DNA of 64,000 nucleotides from Orientallactaga sibirica (lineage: Eukaryota; Chordata; Mammalia; Rodentia; Dipodidae): assembly GCA_036365145.1 (NCBI GenBank), contig JAEOAD010000240.1, positions 1,302,001-1,366,000 on the forward strand, in the 5' to 3' direction. This document shows positions 1 through 11,007 of the stretch, piece by piece. Position 1 is the first letter of the stretch, and each line of letters begins with the position of its first letter. The notes under the pieces are model-generated. The model did not search any database. It had not been told where the DNA came from and worked only from the letters and a program-made list of their open reading frames with translations. The position numbers and the translations under genes are program-made.

Positions 1-699
1 CCAACATGATCAGAGCAGTGACCCACTGACCCAGCCAGCCTACCTGAGCCCACAGCACAACAAAGAGGGACCAAAGCAGCTGTGCAACATAGCTGAGACC
101 AAAGCCATTCCAAAAGGTAACTGGGATTACACCAGGTCAGTAACCACCAAATAAGCCTGGTATATAGGCTTGCATTGGAAGGGCAAATTGCACCATACAT
201 GACAGGGTAAATTATATGTTAAATCTGATGGATGGTCAGATCTGACATTCTTAAATAAGCTATATTTTGGGCTGCTCATTTATTGTTTTCTGATTTATAG
301 TGCCTTTGTTTTCTCTTCTGTCATTCATTGGGGAAGGGTCTCACTTGGTCACAAGCTGACCTTGGAACCCTCTACAGACCAAAAATTGTAGCCTCCCAGT
401 TGAAATGATTAAGGGTGTGGGGCAACACACATCCTTAGGGACTGTGACTTTGCTAGAGGATCTGTTTGTCCCAAAACCTACTTTTCCATAAATACTCTGT
501 GTTGTTTTTCATTGAATGTGTACATTGTTTATTTAATTGTTTAGAATTTGTCTGTATTTTGTTTCAGTCAGCTTACTTGAATACTATCAAAGTAGCAAAC
601 CCAACACCTAGGGTCACTTTTCTGGTAACTATGAGAGTCTTAAGAGCCACACCTAGCAACTTAAGCTCCTACCCTAAAGACATATAACATCAGATTGAT

Positions 700-1800
700 T
701 AATACATCTAATATTACCACAGATAATTAGAAAACTCAAGCATTAAATTAACCCAAGATAAAATATTTCTACATTATAATACAAGAAACACAAAAAATCA
801 AGACAATATAAATCCACCAAAAAGTATTAATGCATCAGAAATGACCTTCAATGACACTGATTTAGAGGAAATGCCTGGAAAGATTTCAAAAGAATGATTG
901 TAAATATGTTCAAAGAACTCAAAGAGGAAATCAAAGGAATCAAAGAACACACAGGAAACCATTTAATGAAATAAGGAGGTCAATACAAGACATGAATAAG
1001 GAAATCGAAATAATAAAGAAAAACTAGTCAGAAATAGTAGCAATGAAGAACACAATCAGTAAAATTAAAAACTGTAGAAAATCTCCCCAATAGAATGGAT
1101 GAAGGATAGAACAGAATATCCAAATTAGAAGACCAGGTGGCAGATCTAATACAGTCCAACAAGAAGAAAGACAAACTAATAGGAAAGTATGAATGGGAAT
1201 TTCAAGATATTTGGGAACCCTATGAAAAGATCAAACATGAGAATTCAGGGTATAGTAGAAGGAGAAGAATCTCACTCCAAAGGCCTAGTAGGTTTTTTCA
1301 ACAAAATAATAGAAGAAAACTTCTCCCAAATTGGGAAAGAGATGCCAATGCAGATACAGGAAGCCTTTATAACACCAAATATACAAAACCTGGAAAGAAC
1401 TTCTCCTCACCATATATATAATTAAACTACCAAACATACAAACCAAAGAAAATATATTGAAAGCAGCTAGAGAGAAAAATCAAGTCACCTACAAAGGCAA
1501 GCCCATCAGGATCACAGCAGATTACTCAACAAAAACTTTAAAAGCCTGAAGGGCTTGGAGTTATGTATTCCAAGTTCTGAAAGATAATAACTGTCCACTA
1601 AGGTTACTTTATCCTGCAAAGCTATCCATTCAAATAGATGGAGAAATAAGGACATTCCACAACAAAAGCAGGCTAAAGGAATATTTGGAAACAAAACCAG
1701 CTCTACAGAAAATACTTGAAAGGATTCTCCAAGCTGAAGAGAAAGAAAAGCACACATATAAGGAACCCCCCAAAAAACAAACCATACTCCAATAGTAGTT
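700..1800 (+). pseudogene. L1 ORF1 remnant (RNA-binding chaperone protein)
   Basis: In L1 elements ORF1 encodes a trimeric coiled-coil RNA-binding protein. The stretch is rich in AAA, GAA and CAA codons typical of the coiled coil, and the part around 1490-1750 resembles the ORF1 C-terminal domain of older mammalian L1s. Only short open pieces survive, for example 1137-1421 and 1189-1425 in two different frames, so the gene is broken by frameshifts and stops. Boundaries are approximate. Confidence 0.6.
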
Positions 1801-1869
1801 AATACAAAAAAGCAAAAGTAAAACCAGAAGAACTACAAAACAAGAAAAATGGCAAAGATAAATACACAC

Positions 1870-4800
1870 CTATCTATCAATGGCCTGAATGCCCCAACCA
1901 AAAGACATAGGTTTGCAGACTGGGTTAAGAAGTAGGATCCTTCAATTTGTTGCCTCCATGAAACTCACCTTTGTACAAAGGATGGACACTATGTTAGGGT
2001 GAAAGGTTGGAAAACAGTGTTTCAAGCAAATGGGCCTAGAAAACAAACAGGGGTCGCTATCATAATATATCAAAGGGTACACTTCAGACAAATATTAGTT
2101 AGGAAAGATAAGGAAGGTCATTTTATATTGATTGAAGGAATGTTCCAACAGGAGGACATTACAATCCTAAACATATATGCACCTAACACAGGGCTGCCAA
2201 TTTCATCAAACAAATGCTATTAGACCTAAGGTCACAGATAACACCAAACACAGTTGTAGTGGGTGACTTCAACACCCCACTCTCACCAATTGACAGGTCA
2301 TCCTTTAAAAAAATAAACAGAGATTCTTCTGGATTAAATGAGGTCATAGACCAAATAGACCTAACAGATATATATATAGGACATTTCATCCAAATACTGC
2401 AGAATACACATTCTTTTCAGCAGGATATGGAACATTCTCTAAAATAGACCATATATTAGGATGCAAAGCAAATCTTAACAAATATAAGAAAATTGAAATA
2501 ATTCCTTGCACTATATCTGACCACAATGGGATCAAACTACAAATCAATAGTAAGAAAAGCTATAGAACATACACAAAATCATGGAAACTAAACAATACAC
2601 TACTAAATGATGAATGTGTCAATGAAGAAATCAAGAAGGAAATAAAAAAATTCATGGAGTCAAATGATAATGAGTACACAACATACAAAAACCTTTGGGA
2701 CACAATGAAGGCAGTCCTAAGAGGGAAAATTATAGCTTTAGGTGCCTATGTTAAGAAATTAGAAAGGTCGCAGATAAACTACTTAATGCTGTACCTTAAG
2801 GCCTTGGATAAAGAAGAACAAGGCAAACCAAAAATCAGTAGATGGGAAGAAGTAATAAAGATTAGGGCAGAGATTAATGAAATAGAAACCAAAAATCGAT
2901 CCAAAGAATCAATGAAACAAAAAGTTAGTTCTTTGAAAGGATAAACAAGATTGATAAACCCTTAGCAAATATGACCAAAAGAAAGAGCGAACAGACACAA
3001 ATTAATAAAATCAGAGATGAAAAAGGCACCATTACAACAGATACCAGAGAAATTTTTTTAAAATCATAGGGATAGACTATAAGAACATATACTCCACTAA
3101 GTTTGAAAATCTGAAAGAAATGGATGATTTTCTTGATTTATATGACCTACCTAAATTAAATCAAGATGAGATTAACTACTTAAATAGATCTATAACAATT
3201 ATGGAGCTTCAAGCAGATATAAAAAAATCTCCCAGCTAAAAAAAGCCCAGGCCCAGATGGATTCACTGCTGAATTTTACTGGACCTTCATGGAAGAACTA
3301 ACACCATTTCTTCTTAAACTTTTCCATAAGATAGAAGAGGAAGGAATCCTACCAAACTACTTCTACAAAGCCAGCATCACCCTGATCCCAAAAGCAGACA
3401 GATAGAACAAAAAAGGAAAATTACAGACAAGTCTACTTCCTGAACATAGATGCAAAAATTCTCAATAAAATATTGGCAAACAGAATACAAGAATATATCA
3501 GAAAGATCATTCACCCCTACCAAGTAGGCTTTATCCCAGAGATGCAGTCATGGTTAAACATACACAAATCAATAAATGTAATACATTATATAAATGGGCT
3601 GAAGAACAAAAATCACATGATCATCTCATTAGATGCAGTAAAAGCATTTGACAAAATGCAACATCCCTTCATGATATAAGTCCTCCAAAGACTGGGAATA
3701 GAAGGAACATATCTCAACATAATAAAGGCTATTTATGACAAACCCACAGCCAACATAATACTACATGGAGAAAATCTTGAAGCTTTTCCATTAAAATCAG
3801 GCACAAGACAAGGGTGTCCACTGTCCCCATTTTTATTTAATATAGTACTGGAAGTCTTAGCCATAGTAATAAGGCAAGAGACACACATAAAAGGGAAATA
3901 AACTGGGAATGAAGAGATCAAGTTATCATTATTTGCAGATGATATGGTTCTATACATAAAGTACCCTAAAAACTCTACCAGCAAACTGTTAGAGCTAATA
4001 AATACCTATAGCCATGTAGCAGGATACAAAATAAGCACACAGAAATCAGTAGCCTTCCTATATGCTAACAACAAACACACAGAGGATGAAATCAGAGAAT
4101 CACTCCCATTCACAATTGTAACCAAAAACCCCCCAAAACAACAACAAAACAAAAGTACCTTGGGATAAAGCTAACCAAGGAAGTGAAGGATCTCTACAAT
4201 GAAAACTTTAAAACACTCAAGGGAGAAATTGCAGAGGACACCAAGAAATGGAAAGACATCCCTTGTCCTTGGATTGGAAGAATCCATATTGTGAAAATGC
4301 CAATCTTACCAAAAGCAATCTACCCATTTAATGCAATCCCCATCAAAATCCCAACAACATTCTTCACAGAAATAGAAAAAACAATCTGTAGCAGACAGCT
4401 TCAGGTTCGCTGAGATGAACTTCCAGACCAGGCACAATTATGGAGGAAGGGATATTATTTATTGCAGCTTACAGATCCAGGGGAAGTTCCATAATGGCAG
4501 GAGAAGCAGCCTGCTCTTCACAAGACCAGGCACGAGAGCAAAACCAAACCACCAGCTACACAGCACACTGAGCAAAACTATTGCCAAAAAGTCACACAGC
4601 ACACTTCAGGAACTCCTGCTAGGCACACTTTGCATATCTTTACAATAGAATCTCAAACCCACCATTAACACCTTAAGACCAGCCCCCAGTGACATTGCCT
4701 CTAGGAAGGTGATTGTAGATGCAAACTATAAAGTAATAAAACATTGAATATATTGGGGGTCATATATTCAAACTACCACACAATCCAAAAATTCATTTGG

Positions 4801-5394
4801 GAGCACAAAATCCTCAGATATCTAAAACAATTTTGAGCAACAAAAATAAGGCTGGTGGTGTCACCAAACCTGATTTTAACCTATATTACAGAGCCATAGT
4901 AACAAAAACAGCATGGTACTGGCACAAAAACAGACATGTAGATCAATAGAACAGAATAGAGGACCCTGATGTAAATCCAGGTAGCTATAAGCCACCTGAT
5001 ATTTGACAAAAAATGCTAATAATACTCATTGGAGAAAAGACAGCCTCTTCAGCAAATGGTGCTGGGAAAACTGGATATATATCTGTAGAAGGATGAAAAT
5101 AAAACCTTATCTCTCTCCATGCACAAGAATTAGGTCCAAATGGATCAAAGACTGTAATATCAGACCTGAAGCTCTGAAACTGATAGAGGAAAAAGTAAAC
5201 AAAGACTTTCTGAATATTATCCGAATTTCTCAGGAAATAAAACCACTAATCAACCACTGGGACCTCATGAAATTTCAAAGCTTTTGTACCACTAAGGACA
5301 CAGTGAATAGAACAAAGCGGCAACCTACAGAATGGGAGAAAATCTTTGCCAGCTATACATCTGACAGAGGGTTAATAGCTAGGATATACAAAAA
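1870..5394 (+). pseudogene. L1 ORF2 remnant (endonuclease and reverse transcriptase)
   Basis: ORF2 encodes the endonuclease and reverse transcriptase of L1. The endonuclease part is at about 1880-2600, with the conserved block at 2263-2284 that encodes VVVGDFNTP. The reverse transcriptase part is at about 3100-4160, with the FADD catalytic box near 3934-3945 followed by MVLY. Open pieces at 1999-2223, 2214-2447, 2654-2944, 3473-3679, 3944-4168, 4183-4413 and 5003-5554 lie in different frames, so it is inactive. The 5003-5554 frame is the late ORF2 region running into non-L1 sequence after about 5394. Confidence 0.8.
4387..4780 (-). mobile_element. Solo LTR (family A), inserted in L1 ORF2
   Basis: A 394-bp LTR in minus orientation that begins TGTAGCAGAC and ends ACTACCACA on the plus strand. 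The 5-bp duplication CAATC is perfect at 4382-4386 and 4781-4785, and L1 ORF2 reads on across it. Three relatives in the window lie at 43292-43676, 45564-45924 and 58191-58546. The termini, the TG...CA ends and the 5-bp duplication fit an ERV-L/MaLR-type LTR. I cannot name the subfamily. Confidence 0.88.
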
Positions 5395-5800
5395 TATTAT
5401 AATGGTGTTGAAAGGTCTCATTGGGCAGAATTTTCATATATATTTATATATGAAGTTATTTTGTATGATATTAAATAATTATTATGCTTCTATATACTAT
5501 TTTTACTACATAATTCTTATATTATACAGTTATTCTAAACCAAAAAGACTGTGAGAAATGCATATTGAATCTGGAATGCTTCTTTTGTGAGGTACCATAA
5601 GCGTTTGGCAAAGACTTGGATTCATCTTTCCCAAATGCTACCTGCCATTGTCATATGTAACTGACAGCTCAAATGAAACCACATTTCATCACACCTCCCC
5701 CATTAACACCAGTGCCAAGAAGTGTGAAGAGGTAGACTAAGAAGCTTTGGTTATGAAGATATTTGTAAAAATAAATGAATTTCATAAAACAAACAAAAAG
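5395..5800. other. AT-rich sequence, nothing recognised
   Basis: This follows the abrupt end of L1 similarity. It holds no open frame of note and no repeat I recognise. Confidence 0.5.
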
Positions 5801-6390
5801 CGGCTGAGAGATGGCTTAGTGGTTAAAGCATTTGCCTGCAAAGCCTAAGGACCCTGGTTCAATTCTCCAGGACTCACATAAGCCGGATGGACAAGGGGGC
5901 CCATGCATCTGGTGTTTTTTTTAATTATTAATTTTTTATTGACACCTTCTATACTTACATACAAAAAACATATGATACTCCCCTCCCCTCCCCCATTCCA
6001 CTTTAGAACTCCAATCTCCATCATATCCCCTCCCTCTCTCCATTAGTCTCTCTTTTAATTTGATGTCATCATCTTTTTCTTCTATTTTTGAGGGTCTTGT
6101 GAAGGTATTGCTAGGCACTGCAAAGTCATGGATATCGAGGCCAATTTCTGTCTGGGCAGTTGCATTGTAAGAAGTCATACCCTTGCTTTGGCTCTTCCAT
6201 TCTATCCGCCCCCCTCTTCCGCAATGGTCCCTGAGCCTTGGAGGGTGTGACAGAGGTGTTTCAGGCATCTGGTGTTTCTTTGCAGTGGCTGAGGCCCTTT
6301 GCAAGCTCATTCTCTCTCTCTCTTACTCTCTCTTTCTCTCTGCCTCTTTCTCTCTCTCAAATAAATAAATTAATTAAAAAAGAAGCCTTC
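5801..6390 (+). mobile_element. ID-like SINE, split by a later retrotransposon fragment
   Basis: The tRNA-like head (GAGAGATGGCTTAGTGGTTA) is at 5801-5917. The second half, with CT-rich stretch and AAATAAAT tail, resumes at 6265. The interruption is a 347-bp fragment flanked by the duplicated SINE sequence GCATCTGGTGTTT. Confidence 0.88.
5918..6264 (-). mobile_element. L1-like 3' end fragment nested in a SINE
   Basis: Minus orientation, so its A-tail shows as the T-run at about 5915-5920. It matches the first part of the repeats at 11798-12847 and 53567-54590, including the conserved CCTCTTCCGCAATGG block. The perfect 13-bp duplication GCATCTGGTGTTT at 5905-5917 and 6265-6277 shows target-primed insertion. 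It is 5' truncated. Calling the family an L1 3' UTR is inference. Confidence 0.7.
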
Positions 6391-7036
6391 ACATTTTTAG
6401 ATATTATTATAGTTACAAGTTGCTGTAGTAAATGAAATTGAATACTATTGACAAAGCATTCACCAGGAAATGAATAACAGAAATAGTCCCTTCAGGCTGT
6501 GCTTGAACAACATTTTGGTATATCAAGCAGAAAACTTTCATTAACTAGGCTAAATATAAGGAATATGAATCAGGACAAATATAAATTATAACACTACTGT
6601 CATGGGATTAGTAACAAATGCCAAATGCAGAAATACATTGAGCACATTTTTCCCACAAGCACATTATCCTCACCACTATTTTCAGTAACATGTATGCATG
6701 CCAAAGGACCACACTCTGCACTCGGGAATATTTGAGCACACGTGTTTCTCCTATTGTCCTTGAGATCCTGCCTGCTATGGTTCTTTTTCACTCACACTTA
6801 TGTTCTGCTATGGACTATCTAATATATAGTCTGTGCATGCATGGAATTTGGATGGTATTTCAAGAAAATCTATGGTCTTGGCTCCTGATCTATTCTTTCT
6901 TGGTTTTCTTGCAGTGCTATAGATAGAACACATATCCTTGTGTGTGCTGCACAAGAATTCTGCCCTTTGTTCCAGCCATTATTTTTCTTCTTTGTGAGGA
7001 CCAGCACTCCTGTTTCATCCTGGGAGAGTAAGCATC
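6391..7036. other. No gene or repeat recognised
   Basis: Mixed-composition sequence between a SINE and the left target-site duplication of the GPALPP1 retrocopy. It is the natural upstream flank, so any promoter driving the retrocopy would have to lie here or further left. I see no CpG island or TATA box that stands out. Confidence 0.4.
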
Positions 7037-7111
7037 AGAAAGTTGGGGCTGTGGCGCAGCTGGGCAGCTTTCCGCGCTAGACTGACTTGGGCCGGGAGGA
7101 CGTCGCCGCGG

Positions 7112-8152
7112 ATGGCGAGGGACCTGATCGGGCCGGCCCTGCCGCCTGGCTTCAAGACCCACGGCTCCGTGGAGGACGAGGAGCGGGACCCGAGCCCCGT
7201 TGCAGGGCCAGCTCTGCCCCCTAATTATAAAAGCAGTAGTTCGGATTCATCAGACAGTGACGAGGACAGTAGTTCTTCATCTGGAGATGGGAATCAAGAA
7301 TCTGAAGATGACACTGGTCCAACTGCAAGGAAGCAAAGGAGAAATAAAGAGAGTGATGACGATGATGATGATGGGTTTTTTGGGCCAGCCCTTCCTCCTG
7401 GATTTAAAAAGCAGGATGATTCTCCTCCAAGGCCTATAATAGGTCCTGCATTGCCACCTGGTTTCATTAAATCTACACAGAAAAATGACAAAGGCAGAGA
7501 GGACCCAGGACAACTGTCATCACACTTCAACTCTGAGGAAATCGATAGCAGTGAAGATGAAAATATTGTTGGACCAATGCCTGCAAAGGGACCCATTAAC
7601 TACAGTGTAACAGCAGAGTTTGACAAAAGGGCCCAGAGAATGAAGGAAAAACTGACCAAAGGAGATGATGATTCATCAAAGCCTATTACAAGAGAGTCCT
7701 GGATGACTGAACTTCCACCAGAAATGAAAGACTTTGGTCTTGGGCCAAGAACCTTTAAGAGAAGAGCTGACGACAGAGGCGGAGATCGCTCTATCTGGAC
7801 AGACACCCCAGCCGACAGGGAAATGAAAGCCAAGGAAATACAAGAAGCAAAGAAGTCATTCAGTGAAAAGGATGAAGACTATGTATTGTCAGGAAGAGAT
7901 AGGAGATTGGCGGAGCAAGTATCTTTATACAATGAATCAAAACGATCAGAATCTCTTATGGACATTCATCATAAAAAATTAAAGAATAAGGCTGCTGAAG
8001 ATAAAAGTAAGCCCCACGAGAGAATGCCATTTGACCGTGATAAAGATCTCAAAGTTAATCGGTTTGATGAAGCTCAGAAAAAGGCCCTCATAAAGAAATC
8101 CAGAGAACTTAACACACGATTTGCACATGGCAAAGGCAATATGTTTTTATAA
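7112..8152 (+). CDS. GPALPP1: Intact GPALPP motif-containing protein 1 retrogene ORF, 346 aa
   Basis: The protein matches the GPALPP1 (KIAA1704) family, about 340 residues in human as I recall, whose molecular role is poorly defined. Four GPALPP(G/N)(F/Y) motifs start at residues 7, 32, 91 and 111. Between them are a Ser/Asp/Glu-rich stretch (about 41-67) and a six-Asp run (82-87). A basic, charged C-terminal half corresponds to the DUF3752 region and ends HGKGNMFL, the family ending. I chose ATG 7112 because it starts with the family N-terminus MARDLIGPALPP. The frame is open upstream to 7043, but that start is TTG and begins inside the target-site duplication, so it is not credible. +4 is G and -3 is C, a moderate start context. 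No stop or frameshift interrupts 346 codons. Whether it is expressed is unknown. Confidence 0.88.
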   Translation: MARDLIGPALPPGFKTHGSVEDEERDPSPVAGPALPPNYKSSSSDSSDSDEDSSSSSGDGNQESEDDTGPTARKQRRNKESDDDDDDGFFGPALPPGFKKQDDSPPRPIIGPALPPGFIKSTQKNDKGREDPGQLSSHFNSEEIDSSEDENIVGPMPAKGPINYSVTAEFDKRAQRMKEKLTKGDDDSSKPITRESWMTELPPEMKDFGLGPRTFKRRADDRGGDRSIWTDTPADREMKAKEIQEAKKSFSEKDEDYVLSGRDRRLAEQVSLYNESKRSESLMDIHHKKLKNKAAEDKSKPHERMPFDRDKDLKVNRFDEAQKKALIKKSRELNTRFAHGKGNMFL

Positions 8153-8397
8153 GTAAGTACATTCCAGTGAGTTACACACATGTTATCAGATTGGACCTTC
8201 TGATACTCCATCTGTCATAATTATGTACTCGAATATATTTCCTTTTATAATAAAGTAGATTAAAAACCTATATTTTTACAATAAATTGTGTTTTTGAAAA
8301 GTTCACCTTCTGGAATGAAAAATGTGTATTACTAGAAAAATACCCTTGCCTTCATAATAACCTAACAGGGCATTGCTATTTTTAAAATGCTAAATTA

Positions 8398-8535
8398 GCC
8401 GGGCATGGTGGCATATGCCTTTAATCCCAGCACTTGGGAGGCAGAGGTAGGAGGCTCACCATGCGTTCAAGGCCACCCTGAGACTACATAGTTTCCAGGT
8501 CAGCCTGGACTAGAGTGAAACCCTACCTCAAAAAA
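8398..8535 (+). mobile_element. B1-like SINE
   Basis: Head GCCGGGCATGGTGGCATATG, body with CTTTAATCCCAGCACTTGGG, A-rich tail. Flanked by AAATGCTAAAT and AAATCCTAAAT (10 of 11 match). Confidence 0.92.
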
Positions 8536-8557
8536 CAAAAACAAAAATCCTAAATGT

Positions 8558-8735
8558 GGGCTGGGGAATGGCTTAGTTAGCCCTAAGGACCCCAGTTCAA
8601 TTCCTAGGACACATAAGCCAGATGCACAAGGGGGCATGCATCTGGAGTTCGTTTTGCAGTGGCTAGAGGCCCTGGTATGCCCATTCTCTTTCTTTCTCTC
8701 AAATAAATAAATTAAATTAAAAATAAAAAAAAATT
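8558..8735 (+). mobile_element. ID-like SINE, internally shortened
   Basis: Head GGGCTGGGGAATGGCTTAG with a short gap in the tRNA-like part, then CTGGAGTTCGTTTTGCAGTGG and an AAATAAATAA tail. It sits directly against the B1 before it and the SINE after it. Confidence 0.88.
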
Positions 8736-8750
8736 TTAAATGATAAATGT

Positions 8751-8949
8751 GGGCTGGAGAGATGGCTTAGCAGTTAAGGTGTTTGCCTGTGAAGCCTGAG
8801 GACCCAGGTTTAACTCCCCCAAACCCACGTAAGCCAGATGCACAAGGTCGTACATACACACAAGGTGGTACGTACATCCAGAGTTCCATTGCAGTGGCTG
8901 GAGTCCTGGTTACCAATTTTCTCTCTCACAAATAAAAAAATAAAATAAA
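8751..8949 (+). mobile_element. ID-like SINE
   Basis: Head GGGCTGGAGAGATGGCTTAG. Flanks 8732-8750 and about 8950-8969 repeat the AATTTTAAATG-TAAATGT target. Confidence 0.92.
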
Positions 8950-9972
8950 AAATTTTAAATGCTAAATGTTGTGTTAATGAGAGGGACAATGCAACATGGC
9001 ACATGCCAACACACACTCTTAATGAGTGAAGAAAGGAGGTTTGCTGGCTGTTCTTTGTGTTAAACAAGATCACAGTTAAAAGCTTCATTGCTTTGGAAGG
9101 CCCTCTCTAAGCTAGTTGAAACCAGTACACCATGCATTCATAGCCCTATCCGGCAAGAGTTTGTAATGGTGACTACGTACTATATAAGAACTGAGGTCAC
9201 ATCTCACAATCTTTATGGTTTATAATAGTAGGAAACCCACATCAATATTCAAGTGTGATTTTAAAGGAAAATATAAGCTTAGAAATATGTTCTAACTTAC
9301 TGAATCCTCTCATTTGCATAACAGGGGGACCTCCTTGTGCAATGAAGAAAAGCTTAATACATTTTATATGTCCACCATTATACCTGTTAGAGAATAACCT
9401 TAAAAACATACAAATTTACCTTGTTCTATGTGTCCTTTAAAGTCACGTGTCAACATAAATTCAATGTTTTTCATGTAAAATAGAGCATTGTGTGTACCCT
9501 TAGCTTTTTGAAAGTTCAACCCTCCAATGTTTAAAGTGTCTTACAAATTTCTTCTTATATCTGGTTGGGACTGTCCACTGAATCTCCACCACAGCCTGGA
9601 CCTTTTCATCAGACACACCCTGCCCCAGAATGAGTGTGTCAAGTCCTTTCTGTAAACCCATGCACTTGAAAGTGCTCAGTTTCTCTTCCAAACTACATAA
9701 GTGAATACACATTTACTTGACAATACAGAGAATGGAGTTGTCCTTCTTGTAGTCAATTTGATTGTTTTGGCACTCAGGATTTTGTGTGGAATATCTATTT
9801 TTTTGTTTTTTAGACAGAAATAGGGTCCTCAGGATCATCTCATGTCTTCATGGTCTCTTCAAAGCTGCCTGAATATGGAACTTTGCTTTGAGGTGATCCA
9901 TTTATATATTTAATTGTTTTTAGGTGATTCATTGAGATCATATCTTTTACATCAAAAGAAACTCAAATAATA

Positions 9973-10163
9973 GGCTGGAGAGATGGCTTAGCAATTGAGG
10001 CAGAAGCCTAAGGACCCAGGTTTGATTCCTCAGTACCTACATAAACCAGATGCACATGGTGTTATATGCATCTGGAGTTCATTTGCAGTGGCTGGAGGCC
10101 CTGGTGTGCCTATTCTCTCTATATATCTGCCTTTTTACTCTCTCTCTAATATTTTTTTAAAAA
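9973..10163 (+). mobile_element. ID-like SINE
   Basis: Head GGCTGGAGAGATGGCTTAG, CT-rich second half and an A-rich tail. Flanking AAATCAAATAA / AAACTCAAATAA similarity suggests a target-site duplication. It lies in the retrocopy 3' UTR. Confidence 0.88.
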
Positions 10164-10396
10164 TCAAATAATCACTGGAAAGTGAAAAGTCTGAGATCAT
10201 GATCACCCTAATGGAGTATTATCATTTTACAATGCAAGCAGAATCCTCTAAATAGTTAATAAACTCTAAATTCAAACTGTATATATTTTCTTGGAGATAA
10301 GAATCTACTTGATCTGCTAATGTAGTTTTCATGAAGCACATGGTTGTAATGGGAAAAGATTTGGATTTCTAGTTCGTGTAAGCTTTATGAAAATTG

Positions 10397-10402
10397 AATA
10401 AA
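10397..10402 (+). terminator. Poly(A) signal AATAAA of the GPALPP1 retrocopy
   Basis: AATAAA 17 nt upstream of the first base of the genomic A24 tract, the spacing expected of a used cleavage and polyadenylation signal. Confidence 0.8.
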
Positions 10403-10457
10403 CTGTCTGGACTATGGTAAAAAAAAAAAAAAAAAAAAAAAAGAAAGTTGGGGCTGT

Positions 10458-11007
10458 AGTGCCAAGACACATGCAAGACTTAATAGGTGAGCAAGTTGGT
10501 AGAATTAAATACTTAACTATCCCTAGAGCCTCTTCAGTTAGATGAAGGTGATAGATCCCCCTTACATGAGAGAGAAGGATAAGTGCCAATATCCCCTACA
10601 GAATGGCTGAAACCACAGATAGTATCAAATCTACACACAAGTCCAGGACAACAAGAAAACTGAACTGATAACTAAGATGGTAACTAGGTGACTAGAGACC
10701 AGGCAGCAGACACAGTGTGAGCTCTATAAAAGATTACTAATGCAACTGGCAAGGCAAACCAGGAGGATGAGAAAATTTAAAGTTACTCCTGATGGCACAC
10801 AAGTTGAAAGCTATAAATTATTTATTTCTAAAAGTTTCTATTTAATATTTTTGGAATATAGTTGATTGTGGAAAATTGAAATTATAAAATTCAAAAGTGT
10901 GGATAGGTTGGGAGACTGTCATTGATTTCTGAGGATTAATGAAATATTAGAAGTATTCTAGCCTTGATGAAAGGAAGTTGTATTCAACCTTACCATGTGG
11001 GAAAGGT
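10458..11007. other. No gene recognised
   Basis: Right flank of the retrocopy. Mixed sequence with no reading frame or repeat that I can name. Confidence 0.4.

Larger units (their letters stand above)
1..5394 (+). mobile_element. Decayed L1 (LINE-1) copy: 5' region, ORF1 and most of ORF2
   Basis: The sequence reads continuously as L1 on the plus strand: a probable 5' UTR (about 1-690), an A-rich ORF1 coiled-coil region (about 700-1800), then ORF2 from about 1870. Many stops and frame changes make it non-functional. L1-like similarity stops abruptly near 5394, before the ORF2 C-terminus, 3' UTR or poly(A). Loss of the 3' end is unlike ordinary 5' truncation, so a later deletion or rearrangement is likely. 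A solo LTR interrupts it at 4387-4780. The start lies at or before the window edge. The 5' UTR assignment is the least certain part. Confidence 0.8.
8153..10418 (+). other. 3' UTR of the GPALPP1 retrocopy
   Basis: Runs from the TAA stop to the poly(A) tract. An earlier possible signal AATAAA lies at about 8249 and another at about 8281. The terminal AATAAA at 10397 is 17 nt before the A-tail and matches real mRNA 3'-end geometry. It contains one B1 and three ID-like SINEs. Confidence 0.8.
7053..10442 (+). mobile_element. GPALPP1: Full-length processed retrocopy of GPALPP1 mRNA
   Basis: An intronless cDNA-like copy: GC-rich 5' UTR (7053-7111), complete reading frame (7112-8152), about 2.3 kb of 3' UTR, AATAAA at 10397-10402 and a run of 24 A at 10419-10442. 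The perfect 16-bp duplication AGAAAGTTGGGGCTGT brackets it at 7037-7052 and 10442-10457 (one A shared with the tail). These are the marks of L1-mediated retrotransposition of a spliced mRNA. Four SINEs lie in the 3' UTR; they may have been inherited from the parent transcript or arrived later. Confidence 0.93.

Noticed and set aside
5003..5554. 183-codon plus-strand frame as a host gene
   Set aside because: Its first two thirds are the late ORF2 region of the decayed L1; the rest is AT-rich read-through.
7043..7111. 23-codon N-terminal extension of the GPALPP1 frame
   Set aside because: It begins at TTG inside the target-site duplication and is upstream of the family N-terminus MARDLIGPALPP.
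7277..7596. Minus-strand frames of 78 and 100 codons inside the GPALPP1 retrocopy
   Set aside because: They are antisense shadows of the Ser/Asp-rich coding sequence with no recognisable domain.
8751..8820. tRNA genes at the SINE heads
   Set aside because: The heads are tRNA/ID-derived with promoter-box-like sequence but occur as many diverged copies with SINE bodies and A-tails; none is a clean tRNA.
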